Shown piece after piece: positions 58,385-64,000 of a DNA stretch of 64,000 bases (positions are counted from its first letter, which is position 1; every line of letters starts with the position of its first letter). The notes beneath the pieces are model-generated. The model searched no databases. It was not told the DNA's origin and saw only the letters and a list, made by a program, of their open reading frames with translations. The DNA lies in assembly GCA_947568835.1 (NCBI GenBank), contig OX387612.1:12588001-12652000 (forward strand). Direction: 5' to 3'. This stretch comes from Protonemura montana (taxonomy: Eukaryota; Arthropoda; Insecta; Plecoptera; Nemouridae). The position numbers and the translations under genes are program-made.

Positions 58385-61300
58385 TTAATTTGACCGTTGA
58401 GTGTGCAGGTTCTAGGTAGAGACAGAACCTTAATGTTAAACCGTTGAGTGTGCAGGTTCTAGGTAGAGACAGAACGTTAATGTTAAACCGTTGAGTGTGC
58501 AGGTTCTAGGTAGAGACAGAACCTTAATGTTAAACCGTTGAGTGTGCAGGTTCTAGGTAGAGACAGAACGTTAATGTTAAACCGTTGAGTGTGCAGGTTC
58601 TAGGTAGAGACAGAACGTTAATGTTAAACCGTTGAGTGTGCAGGTTCTAGGTAGAGACAGAACCTTAATGTTAAACCGTTGAGTGTGCAGGTTCTAGGTA
58701 GAGACAGAACGTTAATGTTAAACCGTTGAGTGTGCAGGTTCTAGGTAGAGACAGAACATTAATGTTAAACCGTTGAGTGTGCAGGTTCTAGGTAGAGACA
58801 GAACGTTAATGTTAAACCGTTGAGTGTGCAGGTTCTAGGTAGAGACAGAACCTTAATGTTAAACCGTTGAGTGTGCAGGTTCTAGGTAGAGACAGATCGT
58901 TAATGTTAAACCGTTGAGTGTGCAGGTTCTAGGTAGAGACAGAACGTTAATGTTAAACCGTTGAGTGTGCAGGTTCTAGGTAGAGACAGAACCTTAATGT
59001 TAAACCGTTGAGTGTGCAGGTTCTAGGTAGAGACAGAACGTTAATGTTAAACCGTTGAGTGTGCAGGTTCTAGGTAGAGACAGAACGTTAATGTTAAACC
59101 GTTGAGTGTGCAGGTTCTAGGTAGAGACAGAACGTTAATGTTAAACCGTTGAGTGTGAAGGTTCTAGGTAGAGGCAGAACGTTAATGTTAAACCGTTGAG
59201 TGTGCAGGTTCTAGGTAGAGACAGAACGTTAATGTTAAACCGTTGAGTGTGCAGGTTCAAGGTAGAGACAGAACCTTAATGTTAAACCGTTGAGTGTGCA
59301 GGTTCTAGGTAGAGACAGAAAGTTAATGTTAAACCGTTGAGTGTGCAGGATCTAGGTAGAGACAGAACCTTAATGTTAAACCGTTGAGTGTGCAGGTTCT
59401 AGGTAGGGACAGAACGTTAATGTTAAACCGTTGAGTGTGCAGGTTCTAGGTAGAGACAGAACCTTAATGTTAAACCGTTGAGTGTGCAGGTTCTAGGTAG
59501 AGACAGAACGTTAATGTTAAACCGTTGAGTGTGCAGGTTCTAGGTAGAGACAGAACATTTAAGGTTAAACCGTTGTGTGTGCAGGTTCTAGGTAGAGACA
59601 GAACATTTAAGGTTAAACCGTTGTGTGTGCAAGTTCTAGGTAGAGACAGAACGTTAATGTTAAACCGTTGAGTGTGCAGGTTCTAGGTAGAGACAGACCA
59701 TTAATATTAAACCGTTGTGTGTGCAGGTTCAAGGTAGAGACAGAACGTTAATGTTAAATCGTTGAGTGTGCAGGTTCTAGGTAGAGACAGAACGTTAATG
59801 TTAAACCGTTGAGTGTGCTGGTTCTAGGTAGAGACAGAACATTAATATTAAACCGTTGAGTGTGCAGGTTCTAGGTAGAGACAGAACGTTAATGTTAAAC
59901 CCTTGAGTGTGCAGGTTCTAGGTAGAGACAGAACATTAATGTTAAACCGTTGAGTGTGCAGGCTCTAGGTAGAGACAGAACGTTAATGTTAAATCGTTGA
60001 GTGTGCAGGTTCTAGGTAGAGACAGAACGTTAATGTTAAACCGTTGAGTGTGCTGGTTCTAGGTAGAGACAGAACATTAATATTAAACCGTTGAGTGTGC
60101 TGGTTCTAGGTAGAGACAGAACGTTAATGTTAAACCGTTTAGTGTGCAGGTTCTAGGTAGAGACAGAACATTAATGTTAAACCGTTGAGTGTGCAGGTTC
60201 TAGGTAGAGACAGAACGTTAATGTTAAACCGTTGAGTGTGCAGGTTCTAGGGAGAGACAGAACGTTAATGTTAAACCGTTGAGTGTGCAGGTTCTAAATA
60301 AAAACACAACGTTAATGTTAAAGCGTTGAGTGTGCAGGTTCTAGGAAGAGACAGAACATTTAAGGTTAAACCGTTGTGTGTGCAGGTTCTAGGTAAAGAC
60401 AGAACGTTGATGTTAAACCGTTGAGTGTGCAGGTTCTAGGAAGAGACAGAACATTTAAGGTTAAACCGTTGTGTGTGCAGGTTCTAGGTAGAGACAGAAC
60501 GTTAATGTTAAACCGTTGAGTGTGCTGGTTCTAGGTAGAGACAGAACGTAAATGTTAAACCGTTGATTGTGCAGGTTCTAGGTAGAGACAGAACGTTGAT
60601 GTTAAACCGTTGAGTGTGCAGGTTCTAGGTAGAGACAGAACGTTAATGTTAAATTGTTGAGTGTGCAGGTTCTAGGTAGAGACAGAACGTTAATGTTAAA
60701 CCGTTGAGTGTGCAGGTTCTAGGTAGAGACAGAACGTTAATGTTAAATCGTTGAGTGTGCAGGTTCTAGGTAGAGACAGAACGTTAATGTTAAACCGTTG
60801 AGTGTGCTGGTTCTAGGTAGAGACAGAACGTTAATGTTAAACCGTTAAGTGTGCTGGTTCTAGGTAGAGACAGAACGTTAATGTTAAACCGTTGAGTGTG
60901 CAGGTTCTAGGTAGAGACAGAACGTTAATGTTAAACCGTTGAGTGTGCAGGTTCTAGGTAGAGACAGAACGTTAATGTTAAACCGTTGAGTGTGCAGGTT
61001 CTAGGTAGAGACAGAACGTTGATGTTAAACCGTTGAGTGTGCAGGTTCTAGGGAGAGACAGAACGTTAATGTTAAACCGTTGAGTGTGCAGGTTCTAGGT
61101 AGAGACAGAACGTTAATGTTAAATCGTTGAGTGTGCAGGTTCTAGGTAGAGACAGAACGTTAATGTTAAACCGTTGAGTGTGCTGGTTCTAGGTAGAGAC
61201 AGAACGTTAATGTTAAACCGTTGAGTGTGCAGGTTCTAGGCAGAGACAGAACGTTAATGTTAAACCGTTGATTGTGTAGGTTCTAGGTAGAGACAGAACG

Positions 61301-62247
61301 TTAATGTTAAACCCTTGAGTGTGCTGGTTCTAGGTAGAGACAGAACGTTAATGTTAAACCGTTGAGTGTGCAGGTTCTAGGTAGAGACAGAACGTTGATG
61401 TTAAACCGTTGAGTGTGCTGGTTCTAGGTAGAGACAGAACGTTAATGTTAAACCGTTGAGTGTGCTGGTTCTAGGTAGAGACAGAACGTTAATGTTAAAC
61501 CCTTGAGTGTGCTGGTTCTAGGTAGAGACAGAACGTTAATGTTAAACCGTTGAGTGTGTAGGTTCTAGCTAGAGACAGAATGTTAATGTTAAACCGTTGA
61601 GTGTGCAGGTTCTAGGTAGAGACAGAACGTTAATGTTAAACCGTTGAGTGTGCAGGTTCTAGGTAGAGACAGAACGTTAATGTTAAACTGTTGAGTGTGC
61701 TGGTTCTAGTTAGAGACAGAACGTCAATGTTAAACCGTTGAGTGTGCAGGCTCTAGGTAGAGACAGAACGTTAATGTTAAACCGTTGGGTGTGCAGGTTC
61801 TAGGTAGAGACAGAACGTTAATGTTAAACCGTTGAGTGTGCTGGTTCTAGGTAGAGACAGAACGTTAATGTTAAACCGTTGAGTGTGCTGGTTCTAGGTA
61901 GAGACAGAACGTTAATGTTAAACCGTTGAGTGTGCTGGTTCTAGGTAGAGACAGAACGTTAATGTTAAACCGTTGAGTGTGCAGGTTCTAGGTAGAGACA
62001 GAACGTTAATGTTAAACCGTTGAGTGTGCAGGTTCTAGGTAGAGACAGAACGTTAATGTTAAACCGTTGAGTGTGCAGGTTCTAGGTAGAGACAGAACGT
62101 TAATGTTAAACCGTTGAGTGTGCAGGTTCTAGGTAGAGACAGAACGTTAATGTTAAACCGTTGAGTGTGCAGGTTCTAGGTAGAGACAGAACGTTAATGT
62201 TAAACCGTTGAGTGTGCAGGTTCTAGGTAGAGACAGAACGTTAAGTC
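58385..62247. repeat. 47-bp satellite, about 82 copies
   Basis: Unit: TGCAGGTTCTAGGTAGAGAC + AGAACGTTAATGTTAA + ACCGTTGAGTG. Variants are patterned: GAACCTTAATG alternates with GAACGTTAATG in the first third, TGTGCTGG replaces TGTGCAGG mainly after 59800, and ATTTAAGGTTAAACCGTTGTG units cluster at 59550-60480. This suggests local higher-order amplification. The first 35 bases match the TIR of the MITE at 6583-6868. No ORF. Confidence 0.97.
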
Positions 62248-62261
62248 AGTCAAATGAGTCA

Positions 62262-62266
62262 AATGT

Positions 62267-62311
<45 letters not shown>

Positions 62312-62324
62312 AGACGAAGACGAA
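62262..62324. repeat. (ACG)n microsatellite
   Basis: About 20 ACG units grading through AAGACG into an 8-bp repeat. Encodes poly-Asp or poly-Thr by frame; an artefact. Confidence 0.93.
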
Positions 62325-62458
62325 GACCGGAAGACCGGAAGACCGGAAGACCGGAAGACCAGAAGACCGGAAGACCAGAAGACCGGAAGACCGGAAGACC
62401 GGAAGACCGGAAGACCGGAAGACCGGGAGACCGGAAGACCGGAAGACCGGAAAACGGT
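62325..62458. repeat. 8-bp tandem repeat (GACCGGAA)
   Basis: About 16 units with GACCAGAA variants, directly continuing the ACG tract. Confidence 0.93.
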
Positions 62459-63924
62459 AGACGAGAATTAGACGAGAATTAGACGAGAATAAGTCCAGTA
62501 TTAGACGAGAATATGACGAGATTTGGCGAGATTTAGACGAGATGTGGCGAGATTAAGACGAGATTTGGCGAGATTTAGTCGAGATTTGACGAGATTTAGA
62601 GGAGATTTGGCGAGATTTAGAGGAGGTTTGGCGAGATTTGGCGAGATTTGGCGAGATTTGGCGAGATTAAGACGAGATTTGGCGAGATTTGGCGAGATTT
62701 GGCGAGATTTGTCGAGATTTAGACGAGATTTGGCGAGATTTGGCGAGTTATGGCGAGATTTGGCGAGATTTAGACGAGATGGTGAGATTTGGCGAGATTA
62801 AGACGAGATTTGGCGAGATTTGGCGAGATTTGGCGAGATTTGGCGAGATTTGACGAGATTTAGACGAGATTTGGCGAGATTTAGACGAGATTTGGCGAGA
62901 TTTGGCGAGATGAGCGAGATTTAGACGAGATTTGGCGAGATTTAGACGAGATGGCGAGATTTGGCGAGATGAGCGAGATTTAGACGAGATTTGGCGAGAT
63001 TTAGACAAGATTTGGCGAGTTTCAGACGAGATTTGGCGAGATTTGGCGAGATTTAGACGAGATTTGGTGAGATTTGGCGAGATTTAGACGAGATTTGGCG
63101 AGATTTAGACGAGATTTGGCGAGATTTGGTGAGATTTGGCGAGATTTGGCGAGATTTGACGAGATTGAGACGAGATTTGGCGAGATTTAGACGAGATTTG
63201 GCAAGATTTGGCGAGATTTAGACGAGATTTGGCGAGATTTGGCGAGATTTAGACGAGATTCGGTAAGATTTGGCGAGATTTGGCGAGATTAAGACGATAT
63301 TTGGCGATATGTGGCGAGATTTAGACGAGATTTGGCGAGATTTAGACGAGATTAGGCGAGATTTGGCGAGATTTAGACGAGATTTGGCGAGATTAAGATG
63401 AGATTTAGACGAGATTTGGCGAGATTTGGCGAGATTTGACGAGATTTGGCGAGATTTGGCGAGATTTGGCGAGATTTCGACGAGATTTGGCGAGATTTGG
63501 CGAGATTTAGACGAGATTTGGCGAGATTTGGCGAGATTTCGACGAGATTTGGCGAGATTTGGCGAGATTTGGCAAGATTTGGCGAGATTTAGACGAGATT
63601 TGGTGAGATTTGGCGAGATTTGGCGAAATTTGACGAGATTTAGACGAGATTTGGCGATATTTAGACGAGATGTAGAAGAGATTTGGCGGGATTTGGCGGG
63701 ATTTGGCGAGATTTGGCGAGATTTAGACGAGATTTGGCGAGATTTGGCGAGATTTAGACGAGATTTAGACGAGATTTGGCAAGATTTAGACAAGATTTAG
63801 GCGAGATTTGGCGAGATTTAGACGAGATTTGGCGAGATTTAGACGAGATTTCGCGAGATTTCGCGAAATTTAGACGAGATTAGGCGAGATTTGGCGAGAT
63901 TTAGACGAGATTTGGCGAGATCAG
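62459..63924. repeat. Two-word minisatellite: GAGATTTGGC (10 bp) and GAGATTTAGAC (11 bp)
   Basis: About 140 units. The two words follow each other in an irregular order, with rarer variants (GAGATTAAGAC, GAGATTTGAC, GAGATTTCGAC, GAGATGTGGC). Mixed unit length means the frame drifts, yet long open frames occur because few stop codons can form. Confidence 0.95.
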
Positions 63925-64000
63925 CTGACTGGATCCTATGCTCTATTCAGGTTATTTGAGATCAGCTGGCTAGATCCTATGCTCTATCCAGGATATTTGA
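63920..64000. repeat. 41-bp tandem repeat reaching the window edge
   Basis: Two units starting GATCAGCTG (63919 and 63960) with a few differences (GACTGGATCC versus GGCTAGATCC). The array continues beyond the window. Confidence 0.85.

Noticed and set aside
58385-62247. CRISPR-like array
   Set aside because: Units are contiguous with no variable spacers; the context is eukaryotic. It is a satellite.
62208-63800. Asp-rich, Arg/Thr-rich and RDLARF-type repeat proteins on both strands
   Set aside because: Translation of ACG, 8-bp and 10/11-bp tandem repeats; frames drift and both strands are open.

Overview
This is a gene-poor, repeat-rich piece of an invertebrate nuclear genome. Spliced genes have GT/AG introns, and about 60 kb of the 64 kb is introns, transposon remnants and tandem repeats. 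I cannot name the species. A pentameric CCTAA/TTAGG array (the usual arthropod telomere motif) and a modular serine protease resembling the insect ModSP/HP14 type favour an arthropod, but this is inference.

Genes. (1) 1567-7958 (+): the 3' part of a DCAF6-like WD-repeat gene, whose exons join in phase and end in an acidic tail, stop codon and polyA signal. (2) 20849-13120 (-): a complete eight-exon gene for a secreted 724-residue protein with a signal peptide, three Ig-like segments, a Sushi/CCP domain and a trypsin domain. The trypsin domain keeps His/Asp/Ser but has Tyr in place of the Asp before the active-site Ser, and lacks an Arg-Ile-Val-Gly-Gly activation site. (3) 43281-47097: a Harbinger DNA transposon with an apparently intact five-exon Myb/SANT gene (+) and a converging HARBI1-type transposase gene (-) that appears broken by a short deletion. 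(4) Weak candidate exons lie near 32.75-36.16 kb, 37.80 kb and 52.99-53.26 kb.

Layout. 1-8 kb: DCAF6 exons, with introns filled by a 1.1-kb repeat dimer, a CCTAA array split by a LINE, a small MITE and a 92-bp tandem array. 8-13 kb: LINE remnants, one carrying about 22 in-frame copies of a 72-bp unit. 13-21 kb: the protease gene, with introns holding a piggyBac-like element with a 16-bp minisatellite, an 8-bp-TSD MITE and a 22-bp array. 21-32.5 kb: foldback repeats, a probable solo LTR whose empty site is also in the window, a second 1.1-kb repeat dimer and a 10-bp minisatellite. 33-41 kb: a segmental duplication split by a 5S-rRNA-derived SINE, then a 118-bp array. 41.5-47.1 kb: Harbinger and a 1.73-kb inverted copy of its 5' part. 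47-58 kb: more 5S-derived SINEs, a hAT element with perfect 8-bp TSDs, a paired tRNA-like foldback, and a CCCTGCTGAA-ended element. 58.4-64 kb: a 47-bp satellite (about 82 copies), then ACG, 8-bp, 10/11-bp and 41-bp tandem repeats to the window edge.

The most unusual features are (a) a SINE family whose 5S-rRNA-like internal promoter segment is itself tandemly multiplied (91-bp unit, up to about 12 copies per element, at least five elements); (b) a 3.85-kb satellite whose unit matches the terminal inverted repeat of a MITE 52 kb away; (c) a near-perfect Harbinger palindrome; and (d) a LINE sitting between TTAGG-type arrays.
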